63,649 nucleotides of DNA from Prochlorococcus sp. AG-436-C14 (GTDB lineage: Bacteria; Cyanobacteriota; Cyanobacteriia; PCC-6307; Cyanobiaceae). The position numbers and the translations under genes were made by a program. Location: assembly GCA_003209755.1 (NCBI GenBank), contig QCPD01000011.1, positions 1-63,649 on the forward strand. Direction: 5' to 3'. The notes below the pieces were generated by a model, which was given only the letters and a program-made list of their open reading frames with translations, was not told the DNA's origin and ran no database searches. Of the stretch, positions 43,506 through 51,175 are shown one piece after another; the first letter of the stretch is position 1, and each line of letters begins with the position of its first letter.

Positions 43506-44096
43506 TTAGGTATCTTTAATTACTTCCAGGATCATATCATATTGTTCAATTAAATTATTATATATCGAAGATTCCTGTTGAAGTAAATTAAGATCTACAT
43601 TTTGTTCAGGATGTAATCTAAACCAGTCTTGACTAGGTTTAATTCCTACTTGTTTTAATTCAAAATCTATATTTAGATATAATCCAAGAGGACTATTAGC
43701 TCCTCCTTTCTGAGCCCACATTTGATTTTTTTTCTTGGAGAATAATTCTAAACCTAGAGGAGTAATGACTCTGACATGAGTGGGATCATCGTAGAAAAAT
43801 TGATGCCTAAAATGAGGAACTACGATATGAATTTTAGATCCATGTTTACATACCCGATAAATCTCTTTGAAGATACCAAAGTATACTTCTGTTTCTTTTC
43901 CAAGATGTTCTAGTACATGTATTAGTGCAATTTCTGATACAGAATTTGTTTCCCATGGCCATGGGAAAGATTCTAGATCATGCTTAATGTCTGGTGTTCC
44001 AAATTTATCTACATTTAAATAACCTGGAAATCTCTTTTCACCACAGCCTAAATTGAGTTTGATATCGCTCATCACAATATTTATTTTTTCTATCAT
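43506..44096 (-). CDS. SAM-dependent methyltransferase
   Basis: About 196 residues. Motif I is IKLNLGCGEKRFPGYLNVD, then DIKHDLESFPWPWETNSV, IHVLEHLGKETEVYF and VVPHFRHQFFYDDPTHVR. This is the small class I methyltransferase type often seen in polysaccharide clusters; substrate unknown. Start is uncertain: ATGs at 44072 (MSDIKLNLGCG) and 44096, with a longer frame to 44132; none has a clear ribosome site. It is bracketed by 47-bp direct repeats. Confidence 0.8.
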   Translation of the reverse strand: MIEKINIVMSDIKLNLGCGEKRFPGYLNVDKFGTPDIKHDLESFPWPWETNSVSEIALIHVLEHLGKETEVYFGIFKEIYRVCKHGSKIHIVVPHFRHQFFYDDPTHVRVITPLGLELFSKKKNQMWAQKGGANSPLGLYLNIDFELKQVGIKPSQDWFRLHPEQNVDLNLLQQESSIYNNLIEQYDMILEVIKDT

Positions 44097-44292
44097 ACAT
44101 TGACTTCCCATATAAAATGTTACGCAATCCAATATTATTAATCTGTTTTATTAGAAGTGTATGGAGAGTATGATGATTTGCTTTATTCGAATCAAAGAAC
44201 ACTAGTAGACATCTACTTTTTATCGACTCATTTTTTGTGTGTGATTTAAATGTAGGGCAAGTGTGATCTTATTACGAACCTTGTTTTGATCT

Positions 44293-44339
44293 TTCTAGAG
44301 GTGAACCGTGGTTCCTGTCTGGATTGTAAAAATATATTT
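44293..44339 (+). repeat. 47-bp direct repeat right of the methyltransferase gene
   Basis: Second copy of 43345-43391; GTGTGAT motifs stand just before it at 44240 and 44270. Confidence 0.75.
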
Positions 44340-44401
44340 ATCTATCGCTATGTGTGAGCAGTTAGTTAATCAAATATTGAGTGATTTGGATATATTAAGT
44401 A

Positions 44402-44485
44402 TTAACCAAAACCAGTCATTTCAGTAAACAGAGCATTATTGCTTGCTGAATTTGTAAATCCTAAAAGAATTTTGTTTCTAGACTA
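44402..44485 (-). pseudogene. Remnant of a DUF4214-protein C-terminus
   Basis: The minus strand reads RNKILLGFTNSASNNALF, then TEMTGFG and a stop, matching the end of the exoprotein at 62763 (ELLLGFAESAENKALFTEMTGFA). Nothing in frame continues upstream. It is another stranded gene tail next to an intact exoprotein gene. Confidence 0.7.
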
Positions 44486-44572
44486 GTTAGTATGATTGAG
44501 ATTTTTTGGAAGAATCCCTTAGAAAGAATTATCTATTCAACCATGATTTAGTGAATATACTTGTATTTAGAA

Positions 44573-46816
44573 TTAAGCAATTAAAGTAACAGTATCAGCA
44601 AAGCCATTGTTCGTTAAGTAATCCGTCATCTGATCTAAATTTTGATAGTTGGCATATTGGATATTGCCATCTGCATGCATAACGGCTCTTAGGTATGCGG
44701 TGTTATCGACTTTGCTCCAATAGACTTCTTGGAATCCGTCACCGTCATAGTCCCCAACGGTTTTGAGAATCAGATTATCTAACTTCAGATCATTAATGAA
44801 TGTTCTGGATCCGTCAAAGTCACTATCTTTTTCTACTAGTCCTGCTTTAACCAATGGGTCTTCATAGATACCTACAACCCTTGTTGTGCCTCCTTGTCCA
44901 TGCTTGGTGTAATCAATTGCTCCAGTGATCGGATCAATAGAGGCCGTGACCCATCTTCCACTTTCTTTATTAGTAAAGATTTCTTCTGTTACCCCATCAT
45001 CATTAACATCTAATTTACCTTGGTATTTGTATGCAGATTTAACAATTGAAGGTGCTTCTCCTAAAAATCCATGTAAGTTTCCATCATAATCTTTAATATT
45101 ATTCAACTGATAATTTTCCCCTACTACTTTATAGGTGGTATTGGTTGATGAGTTCGACGTGTCTTTAACTGTGACAGAAGCAGTACTGCCGACTTGAGTC
45201 GATCGAGATGAGTCAGAAAAGAGTTTGATATTTAAGGTCTCGTTTCCTTCTGTGTTGAGATCATTGGCAAGGGTATGAGAGAAGGAAAGAGAACCATCAA
45301 CGCCAACGTTGCCTGAACCAGTTAAGGAACCACTAGAGAAATCAGAAGAATTGATATTGCTTCCACTTAAAGACCAGTAGAGGGTTGTGCCAGCATCGAC
45401 GTTTGTTGTGGAGATTGAAGTGGTTAGGGTGCTGCCCTCATTGATGGAGGTGCTAGAGGGACTGATGGTGTAGGCAGGAGAAGGAGAAACTGAAGTATCA
45501 CCAATAGAAACAGAAGCAGTACTGCCGACTTGAGTCGATCGAGATGAGTCAGAAAAGAGTTTGATATTTAAGGTCTCGTTTCCTTCTGTGTTGAGATCAT
45601 TGGCAAGGGTATGAGAGAAGGAAAGAGAACCATCAACGCCAACGTTGCCTGAACCAGTTAAGGAACCACTAGAGAAATCAGAAGAATTGATATTGCTTCC
45701 ACTTAAAGACCAGTAGAGGGTTGTGCCAGCATCGACGTTTGTTGTGGAGATTGAAGTGGTTAGGGTGCTGCCCTCATTGATGGAGGTGCTAGAGGGACTG
45801 ATGGTGTAGGCAGGAGAAGGAGAAATTGTTGTGAATGAAATCGAAGTGGTATCTGTTATCTCTGAAAAAGAATTACTGGAAGAATCATCAAATGCAGTAC
45901 CAGGTATTTGAAGGTAATACTGAGTGGAGGAATCGAAATCAGAACTTGGATTGATCGTGATTTGAGTCGAACCAGATCCAGTGACTTGAGTACTCGTGAC
46001 GTCAATGGATTCGACTGTTGAATTGTCAGATGTTTTTTTAATGAGGATGTTGCCACTTTCAACATCAACTACTTCTGAGAAGGTCAGAATAATATTGCTA
46101 TCCAGGGCAACAGAAGTTGCATTATTGGCAGGAGATGAATTACTTAAGGTTGGAAAACTATTATCAATTACTACCGATGCACTTGTAATTGAATACTCAT
46201 TTAATTCACCATCAAAGTACGTAACAATAGCCTTATAACTTGCATCAATAGTTGAATCAATTATTAATGAATTTAATCCATTTTTTTCATCTATTGGAAT
46301 ATTGTCTTTTAACCATTGTGTATTTGAATAGCTGTGGATATTCTCACTATCGCCAGTAATACTGGGTGATAACTCAATTTGATTACTAGATAAATCTTCT
46401 TTTATTTGTGTGAGGCTTATCGAAGCAATAGAATCATTGATGTCATTGTCTTCTATTTCAGTAACTGTTCCAGGAGGGTGATTTGATGTACCTGTTGAAT
46501 AGGAAAACTCTAAAGGACCATTTATAACGGTAGATCTTAAAATTACTGTTGTTGGATCATCTAATGAAATTGATGCAGATACGCCAGTGAGATTCGGATC
46601 TAATGCTTGAGAATTTCCAGGTCCGACTCCCGAAGTTGATCCATTGATGATATTACAAATACCTGTAGCAGCCTCAGCTGCAGTCCAAATGTCTTTCCCA
46701 TTTTGGTAGTAGCCAGCATGTCCAGAATAATTATTGATATTGACGTGTAATTGACTGCTACTTCCCCATGTTCCACTTAAGTTAATTCGAGTTGATTTAA
46801 GATGGTCGTTACTCAT
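44573..46816 (-). CDS. Large exoprotein with Ig-like, Calx-beta-like repeats and shared C-terminal domain
   Basis: A 747-residue protein without a signal peptide. An SbsA-type Ig-like domain lies near residues 220-330 (SPANNATSVALDSNIILTF). Two 112-residue units with YTISPSSTSINEGSTLTTS and NTEGNETLNIKLFSDSSRS follow, with a layout like Calx-beta repeats; most of each unit is identical even at DNA level. The shared domain of about 176 residues (572-747) ends the protein. It is probably a surface or secreted adhesin-like protein. It lies in the fourth argJ cassette, together with the methyltransferase. Confidence 0.75.
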   Translation of the reverse strand: MSNDHLKSTRINLSGTWGSSSQLHVNINNYSGHAGYYQNGKDIWTAAEAATGICNIINGSTSGVGPGNSQALDPNLTGVSASISLDDPTTVILRSTVINGPLEFSYSTGTSNHPPGTVTEIEDNDINDSIASISLTQIKEDLSSNQIELSPSITGDSENIHSYSNTQWLKDNIPIDEKNGLNSLIIDSTIDASYKAIVTYFDGELNEYSITSASVVIDNSFPTLSNSSPANNATSVALDSNIILTFSEVVDVESGNILIKKTSDNSTVESIDVTSTQVTGSGSTQITINPSSDFDSSTQYYLQIPGTAFDDSSSNSFSEITDTTSISFTTISPSPAYTISPSSTSINEGSTLTTSISTTNVDAGTTLYWSLSGSNINSSDFSSGSLTGSGNVGVDGSLSFSHTLANDLNTEGNETLNIKLFSDSSRSTQVGSTASVSIGDTSVSPSPAYTISPSSTSINEGSTLTTSISTTNVDAGTTLYWSLSGSNINSSDFSSGSLTGSGNVGVDGSLSFSHTLANDLNTEGNETLNIKLFSDSSRSTQVGSTASVTVKDTSNSSTNTTYKVVGENYQLNNIKDYDGNLHGFLGEAPSIVKSAYKYQGKLDVNDDGVTEEIFTNKESGRWVTASIDPITGAIDYTKHGQGGTTRVVGIYEDPLVKAGLVEKDSDFDGSRTFINDLKLDNLILKTVGDYDGDGFQEVYWSKVDNTAYLRAVMHADGNIQYANYQNLDQMTDYLTNNGFADTVTLIA
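45174..45489 (-). repeat. 316-bp perfect direct repeat, copy 1
   Basis: Identical by eye to 45510-45825, period 336 bases, equal to 112 codons and in frame. It encodes one Calx-beta-like unit of the exoprotein. Complete identity at synonymous sites means a very recent duplication or ongoing conversion. Confidence 0.9.
45510..45825 (-). repeat. 316-bp perfect direct repeat, copy 2
   Basis: Second copy of the unit at 45174-45489, inside the same gene. Confidence 0.9.
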
Positions 46817-47012
46817 TCATGCAGAAGTCTTTACTTGGACGAATATCAGAACTGATAATACTTTACTAACTAGTTGATATAGAAAACTATAACAATAAAG
46901 ATGGCTGTTTCGATTTTGGAAGTTAAATTAACTGAATTTAAGCAAATCTAGTGATAATGAGAGGACTATATAGGTCGTAATGATTCTTTATTAACCTGTA
47001 TAATAAGTGTAA

Positions 47013-47123
47013 GGAGATTGTGATTATTTTTTGTATATAAATGTTAGTGGTGCCAATGGGTTAATTAATATGTGCGTATATGAAATGCTAAAGGTGCGTA
47101 TGAATGCCGACTACACAACTTGA
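47013..47123 (+). repeat. argJ: Right end of cassette 4 with displaced argJ tail R4
   Basis: TGTGATTATTTTTT (47015), a reverse core (47043-47064), GTGCGTATA, then R4 at 47095-47123: GTGCGTATGAATGCCGAC, TACACAACTTGA. This reads VRMNADYTT-stop, with one isoleucine-to-methionine change and a TGA stop. The rest of the 46817-47235 gap shows no gene. Confidence 0.75.
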
Positions 47124-47129
47124 AAGTGT

Positions 47130-47222
47130 GACAACCAAAATCCATTGGTATGACTAAATTATTTTGGATATGCGTAATCATATTTTTATTATGTGAGAAT
47201 AATGTGATTATATTACGCATCT
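47130..47222 (+). other. Left end of cassette 5: core and GTGTGA-like motifs
   Basis: Core at 47138-47160 (AATCCATTGGTATGACT), then ATATGCGTAATCATA and TATTACGCAT in opposite orientation around TGTGAGAATAATGTGATTA. Confidence 0.5.
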
Positions 47223-47235
47223 TTCTTTTTGTTTT

Positions 47236-47262
47236 AGGGGGTAAAAATGTTTCCACCCCCAA
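47236..47262 (+). terminator. Hairpin terminator
   Basis: AGGGGGT and ACCCCC arms, followed by AATTTTTT on the plus strand. It stands 3' of the minus-strand gene at 47324, and the A/T tracts on both sides would allow use in either direction. Confidence 0.6.
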
Positions 47263-47323
47263 TTTTTTCGTTAATATTTTTAGTGATTATCTAATTCAAT
47301 CTTTTATCAAAAACTAGTACGTC

Positions 47324-47914
47324 TTAGAAAGAGAAAAAATCTTCTGTTTGTCTTTGCTGAACCCGTAAAAAATTATTATTTTTGGAACTATTATTATTTG
47401 ATAATAAAGGATCAATATAATTGATCTTTTTTATTTTAGTTTGAGATTGATTTGATGATTTTATTTTAGTTACTGATAATAAAGATTTTGTCGATTGATT
47501 TTCTGTCTTGATATTGAATTGACTAGTGTTTACTCTTTTATATGAGTTTTGGATAGATTGGATCCTTAAAAGACTTGATCCTCCTATGGCTACAACAGCC
47601 AAACTACCAATCCCCCAAAATTTTGAAGGTGGTAAGAAATTTAGTTTTTTAATATTTGGCTTTTCTAGTATTTCGTGATTATCTGTTGCTGAGTCAAGAG
47701 TTAATTGATCTTCTAGCTTTTCTTTGACTAATTCAAGATCTGAATTATCGTCTATACGTTCAACAAATTGATTTGTTTGATTGTCTAGGATGTTATGAAA
47801 GAAATAACCTATTAATGCAAAGACAATTAATAGAAAGAGTACCAATATTGCATCTATAGGAATTGAAATAGTACTAGCGTCGGTCAACTCAATCTCAGTG
47901 ATTCCAGGAGGCAT
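47324..47914 (-). CDS. Two-helix membrane protein of unknown function
   Basis: A 196-residue protein with helices at about 21-43 (AILVLFLLIVFALIGYFFHN) and 104-118 (FWGIGSLAVVAIGGSSLL), an acidic loop between them, and a Ser/Asn/Lys-rich tail ending NFLRVQQRQTEDFFSF. A stranded copy of its 3' end lies at 60648-60745. It is the sole cargo of the fifth argJ segment. Confidence 0.6.
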   Translation of the reverse strand: MPPGITEIELTDASTISIPIDAILVLFLLIVFALIGYFFHNILDNQTNQFVERIDDNSDLELVKEKLEDQLTLDSATDNHEILEKPNIKKLNFLPPSKFWGIGSLAVVAIGGSSLLRIQSIQNSYKRVNTSQFNIKTENQSTKSLLSVTKIKSSNQSQTKIKKINYIDPLLSNNNSSKNNNFLRVQQRQTEDFFSF

Positions 47915-47994
47915 TTACAATCTATAACTCTATATATTAAAACCACCTCTAAAAAATATGGCTAGACTTCTTTACTTATCTATTTAATCTCAAT

Positions 47995-48022
47995 GCGTAT
48001 TAATACTGGCTATACAATTTGA
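47995..48022 (+). repeat. argJ: Displaced argJ tail R5 (decayed)
   Basis: CGTATTAATACTGGCTATAC, AATTTGA: R-I-N-T-G-Y-T-I-stop. Three residue changes from RINADYTT, the most altered copy. AAAGTGTGA motifs follow at 48023 and 48041, then a reverse core at 48068-48088. No cargo lies between R5 and R6. Confidence 0.7.
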
Positions 48023-48120
48023 AAGTGTGAGAATTTTGAGAAAGTGTGATATTGTCTACTCTTCAAAAAGTTAGTTATAGCAGTGACTCTGAATTGTGCA
48101 GACTACTAACATACTCAAAG

Positions 48121-48150
48121 ATTAATATTAATGCCGATTACACGATTTAG
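48121..48150 (+). repeat. argJ: Displaced argJ tail R6 (outermost)
   Basis: ATTAATGCCGATTACACG, ATTTAG: I-N-A-D-Y-T-I-stop, one residue change. A reverse core follows at 48160-48180. This is the last copy seen and would mark the oldest displaced gene end. Nothing else is visible up to 48374. Confidence 0.7.
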
Positions 48151-48374
48151 CTCAAAAATGTAGTCATATCAATTGATTTTAATTGTAAATATTTGTTGGT
48201 AATACTTTGGTCACAGTAATCTGATCGCTCTTTAGAGTGTAAATATGAGAAACAAACTAAATAGAATCAATTAAATATATTTATAAATATATATCTCCTT
48301 TTTCTTTAAGGCAGCACTCTAAGAAGAAAGGATAATTTTGATATTTAGATCACTACATATTTAAGACAACCATT

Positions 48375-48479
48375 ATGCAACTCACAAATACAAAAGAAAA
48401 AGAAGAACAAAAACAGGTCAAATCACATATCTCATACAGAAGAAAAGAAGAAAAAAAGATCTTAAGAATGGAAGATTAA
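48375..48479 (+). CDS. Very short charged ORF
   Basis: 34 residues (MQLTNTKEKEEQKQVKSHIS...), nearly all charged or polar. No ribosome site is clear. It leads a run of tiny plus-strand ORFs that ends in the TPR gene at 48846. Confidence 0.3.
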   Translation: MQLTNTKEKEEQKQVKSHISYRRKEEKKILRMED

Positions 48480-48489
48480 CTGATGGATT

Positions 48490-48666
48490 ATGTTGGCTAC
48501 AACAGAAGTCACTTACATAAGAATCTGGTTAGAGACGGTTATTCAAAAATTAGTTTGTTATGAGTATTTAATTGAATCATTCATTAATCGAGAAGAAGAT
48601 AGAGAAGGCAATGAAGCAACTTCCTTATATCCAGTCAAAACAGGAGTTTCTGATGACTGCTATTGA
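48490..48666 (+). CDS. Short hypothetical ORF
   Basis: 58 residues (MLATTEVTYIRIWLETVIQK...), mixed composition. A shorter overlapping frame inside it (MKQLPYIQSKQEFLMTAIDH, 28 residues) reads at least as protein-like. Two further micro-ORFs follow before the TPR gene, the last (MQVINDVLPESTFSLKLEEL and so on) overlapping its start codon. Confidence 0.3.
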   Translation: MLATTEVTYIRIWLETVIQKLVCYEYLIESFINREEDREGNEATSLYPVKTGVSDDCY

Positions 48667-48845
48667 TCATTATGTTCGTCGTTTGATTAAGAATTAAACG
48701 ATCAAACCTTAGCAAAGATCTCTTCAATGGAGAAAGTCATCCTTAATGAATTACCAGTAGAGGGTGCCTTTTGTAATGCAAGTAATAAATGATGTGTTGC
48801 CCGAATCAACCTTCTCTCTAAAGTTAGAAGAACTAGTAGGATTAG

Positions 48846-49463
48846 ATGAAACTTAGAAATACTGCGGTTGTTTTAGGAATAGGTGCTGCGACTGCGACTG
48901 GTTTATCTCTTCTAAAAGTTAATAAGGATCTTGTTGTTGGATCGACTGCTGTTGTTATTGGTGCAGGGTTGATGGTTGCCTTAAGAGACAAGAACGATCT
49001 AAATACAAAAGCACAAGATTATGAATATTTTTTTAATAGAGCACAAGATAAATTTGAATTTGCAGATTATGAAGAGGCAATACTCGACTACAACAAAGCA
49101 TTAGAACTTTCACCTAATGAGATTTGCCTTGTCTACTCAATGCGTGGCAATGCGAAACGTAATTTAGGTGATTTTGATGGAGCAATCTCTGATCAAAACA
49201 AGGCATTAGATTTTGATCCTTTATATGCAGATGGATATTTCAATAGAGGTAGTGCCAAATATAAAATGGGAGATTTTGCTGGTGCAATTGAAGACTATAC
49301 GCAAGTCATAAAGATCAACTCAAAAGACTCAGATGCATTTTTTAATCGTGCCAATATCAAAAAAGAAATTGGAGATATGAGAGGTGCATGCGAAGACTGG
49401 AAAAAAGGAGTAGAACTAGGTGATGAAGATGCTGTGAAATTAGTTCAGGAGCATTGCGAATGA
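48846..49463 (+). CDS. Membrane-anchored TPR-repeat protein
   Basis: A 205-residue protein. Two hydrophobic segments at the start (TAVVLGIGAATATGLSL, LVVGSTAVVIGAGLMVAL) precede four TPR units of the plant/bacterial kind (AILDYNKALELSPNE, AISDQNKALDFDPLYA, AIEDYTQVIKINSKD, ACEDWKKGVELGDEDA). It is probably a membrane-bound assembly or interaction factor. Its stop overlaps the next ATG (ATGA at 49460). It resembles the exported TPR protein at 12602 in its repeat type. Confidence 0.75.
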   Translation: MKLRNTAVVLGIGAATATGLSLLKVNKDLVVGSTAVVIGAGLMVALRDKNDLNTKAQDYEYFFNRAQDKFEFADYEEAILDYNKALELSPNEICLVYSMRGNAKRNLGDFDGAISDQNKALDFDPLYADGYFNRGSAKYKMGDFAGAIEDYTQVIKINSKDSDAFFNRANIKKEIGDMRGACEDWKKGVELGDEDAVKLVQEHCE

Positions 49464-49645
49464 GTTTCTTTTATGCGCTAGTAATACCAATCTTGATTCT
49501 TGGATTGATCTACATCCTGATCATCGAGAACAAAGGAATGCCTTTGTGGATGGAAAGGATCTCAGACAATAGTAGTGCTATTTGGACTTTTGGAGTTATT
49601 ACCATCACATCGCTTTCGATCCTTAAGTACTTGAGTGGTAGATGA
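49460..49645 (+). CDS. Small two-helix membrane protein
   Basis: 61 residues: an N-terminal helix (FFYALVIPILILGLIYILII), a short loop (ENKGMPLWMERISDNSS) and a second helix (IWTFGVITITSLSIL). The start was chosen from the ATGA overlap with the TPR gene, which implies coupled translation and a joint function in the membrane. Confidence 0.6.
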   Translation: MSFFYALVIPILILGLIYILIIENKGMPLWMERISDNSSAIWTFGVITITSLSILKYLSGR

Positions 49646-49800
49646 AGATGAAAGATTCACATGCTTGACGACCCACACAAGTTTTAATAGTATATCTGTA
49701 CTAGGATATTCCTCGCCCAAGCGGTCCTAGCTCATAAAGCACCTGCGTAATACCAGTGAGTAAGGTGCTTTTTTGATGTTTTGAATTATCCCAAAGACTC

Positions 49801-50076
49801 ATGACTGAACCAGTAAGAGAATCATTAGCGACACCAACAGGATGGTTGGTCTCTCCCACAAGAGAGTTTTGTATGTTCTTCATTCGTGACCCTAAATCTG
49901 CGATAGCATTCCCAACTATTTTCACCCAACTTTGGTACTGCCTTGAAGATGGAACTCCTACAAAATTAAAGAACACTAGAAGACTTGATTATGAATCTGC
50001 TCATGAAACATGGAATGAACTTTTATCTCAAGATTGGGAATTAGTGGAGCATCAGATAAATGAATACGCTGCATGA
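49801..50076 (+). CDS. DUF1651-domain protein
   Basis: 91 residues. GWLVSPTREFCMFFIRDP near the start and TPTKLKNTRRLDYESAHETW near the end match the DUF1651 pattern found almost only in marine picocyanobacteria. Function unknown. It is convergent with the small ORF at 50078, one base apart. Confidence 0.65.
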   Translation: MTEPVRESLATPTGWLVSPTREFCMFFIRDPKSAIAFPTIFTQLWYCLEDGTPTKLKNTRRLDYESAHETWNELLSQDWELVEHQINEYAA

Positions 50077-50077
50077 G

Positions 50078-50248
50078 TCAAGACTTCCAATACTCGTTCC
50101 ACTCAATTTGTAATTCACTTTGAGATAAGGAGTTGTAGAAACCTCTCCACTTCTTTTCTGAATTAGCATCAGTCGCATTCAATGACACCATTAGATCTAT
50201 TGCTTCCTCTTTGCTAAAAGATTTTCCGCTATTTGATTCAAAGATCAA
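50078..50248 (-). CDS. Small hypothetical protein
   Basis: 56 residues from a TTG start (LIFESNSGKSFSKEEAIDLM...IEWNEYWKS). The frame is open 39 bases further upstream without a better start. Composition is protein-like and Trp/Ser-rich. No family recognised. Confidence 0.4.
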   Translation of the reverse strand: MIFESNSGKSFSKEEAIDLMVSLNATDANSEKKWRGFYNSLSQSELQIEWNEYWKS

Positions 50249-50378
50249 TCTTGATGCCTCGTATCTAAAACGACTAACTTGCGACTAAAATCTTCTCAAA
50301 AGATTTTAGTATTAATAGGTAATTAGAAGAATATTAATAGTCTAAATTCAGAAGATGCGTATCAAAACTATATGGACC

Positions 50379-50570
50379 CTAAATATTAATTTCGTATTGT
50401 CCAGCGATACCTTCTAGATCATCCATTGAAAGATCAGAGAAATAACTACGAATACATTGAAAGGCGTGAAAACTTTCTAGCTTTCCTTTTCCTATATAGA
50501 TTTCTCTAGCAATCTTGAGAGCAAGCTTTTCTTTTGTTATTTGATCAAGCAGCCTCTGGACACCATCCAA
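50379..50570 (-). CDS. Small hypothetical protein
   Basis: 63 residues (MDGVQRLLDQITKEKLALKI...), mostly helical and acidic toward the end. Its start lies inside the last 26 bases of the cysteine-rich gene upstream, so translation is likely coupled. Function unknown. Confidence 0.5.
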   Translation of the reverse strand: MDGVQRLLDQITKEKLALKIAREIYIGKGKLESFHAFQCIRSYFSDLSMDDLEGIAGQYEINI

Positions 50571-50826
50571 TCTTTCTCTCTGGTCGCTGCATCCAACACT
50601 GACACTTTGAAGTTAGGTGTTCTCCATGAGGAATAAGACGTTGGTGTAGATGGCAGGTAAGAATCGTTTTGCAATGCCTGTCGCAGCAATAATTGAAATA
50701 TTGACATGTCATGCAAACGCTAGCTGAACGTGACTGTTTAAGAGTGTCTTCTTCGAGATAGTCCCACTCCTCTGCTGGTTCGTAAGGCTTCTGGGGTAAA
50801 ACTTTTTGGGTGCGGTACGAAGACAT
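50545..50826 (-). CDS. Cysteine-rich hypothetical protein
   Basis: 93 residues from the ATG at 50826; a TTG at 50865 would add 13. The centre has a metal-binding look: CMTCQYFNYCCDRHCKTILT, then CHLHQRLIPHGEHLTSKC and CQCWMQRP, with about ten cysteines and several histidines. A zinc-binding role is likely; the function is unknown. Confidence 0.6.
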   Translation of the reverse strand: MSSYRTQKVLPQKPYEPAEEWDYLEEDTLKQSRSASVCMTCQYFNYCCDRHCKTILTCHLHQRLIPHGEHLTSKCQCWMQRPERKIGWCPEAA

Positions 50827-50869
50827 TGCTTTAATCCAATAGGTTCTGCTACCACTGAATTCCAATCTG

Positions 50870-51175
50870 GTGCACGAAAAACGGCATAGGGTGAGGACGC
50901 TGGAGGCATGTATCTATAGCAGTACATCTGTACTAGCAATGATAAGGAGATGTTGTCAAGTAATTCTGAAGAAAGTTACTTCTCTTTCTTCTTCAATTGC
51001 TCTTCTAAAAAGCTTTTGTTTTCTCTCTTTCTTCAGCGTCAAAGGTATCTCACTATCGCCCAGATCTCATTCGAAGACTCCTCCTGCACCAAAGTGTGAG
51101 TGGGATGCATGTGATTGTGATACATTAAAAGCTAAGAGAGAGAAGAGAAAAGCTAGGAAGAACTGCCTTATCTAA
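50870..51175 (+). CDS. Doubtful basic ORF
   Basis: 101 residues from a GTG. Only the last ~40 (KTPPAPKCEWDACDCDTLKA and a basic tail) look like protein. An alternative frame starts at about 50950 after GGAG and covers much of the same DNA. It is open to the stop at 51175, touching the end of the next minus-strand gene. Confidence 0.25.
   Translation: MHEKRHRVRTLEACIYSSTSVLAMIRRCCQVILKKVTSLSSSIALLKSFCFLSFFSVKGISLSPRSHSKTPPAPKCEWDACDCDTLKAKREKRKARKNCLI

Larger units (their letters stand above)
37991..48180 (+). mobile_element. Array of integrated cassettes at the 3' end of argJ
   Basis: Seven copies of the argJ 3' end (the real one at 37991-38020, then 39709, 42336, 43196, 47095, 47995 and 48121) divide this interval into six segments. 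Most carry one small cargo unit and have iterated short motifs plus core sites at both ends. No integrase or transposase is encoded, so the cassettes would depend on a recombinase supplied from elsewhere. Segment order suggests that the copy next to argJ is the youngest. The boundary model is inference; the repeated tails are directly visible. Confidence 0.7.

Noticed and set aside
45174-45825. Assembly artefact as the cause of the perfect repeat
   Set aside because: It cannot be excluded from sequence alone, but the linkers between and after the units differ, so a simple duplicated read is less likely.
37985-48200. Classical prophage or integron
   Set aside because: No integrase, capsid, terminase or single repeated recombination site of integron type is present; the repeated unit is a protein-gene end with varied arm motifs.
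49701-49976. 91-residue minus-strand ORF
   Set aside because: It is the shadow of the DUF1651 gene on the other strand, which has recognisable family motifs.
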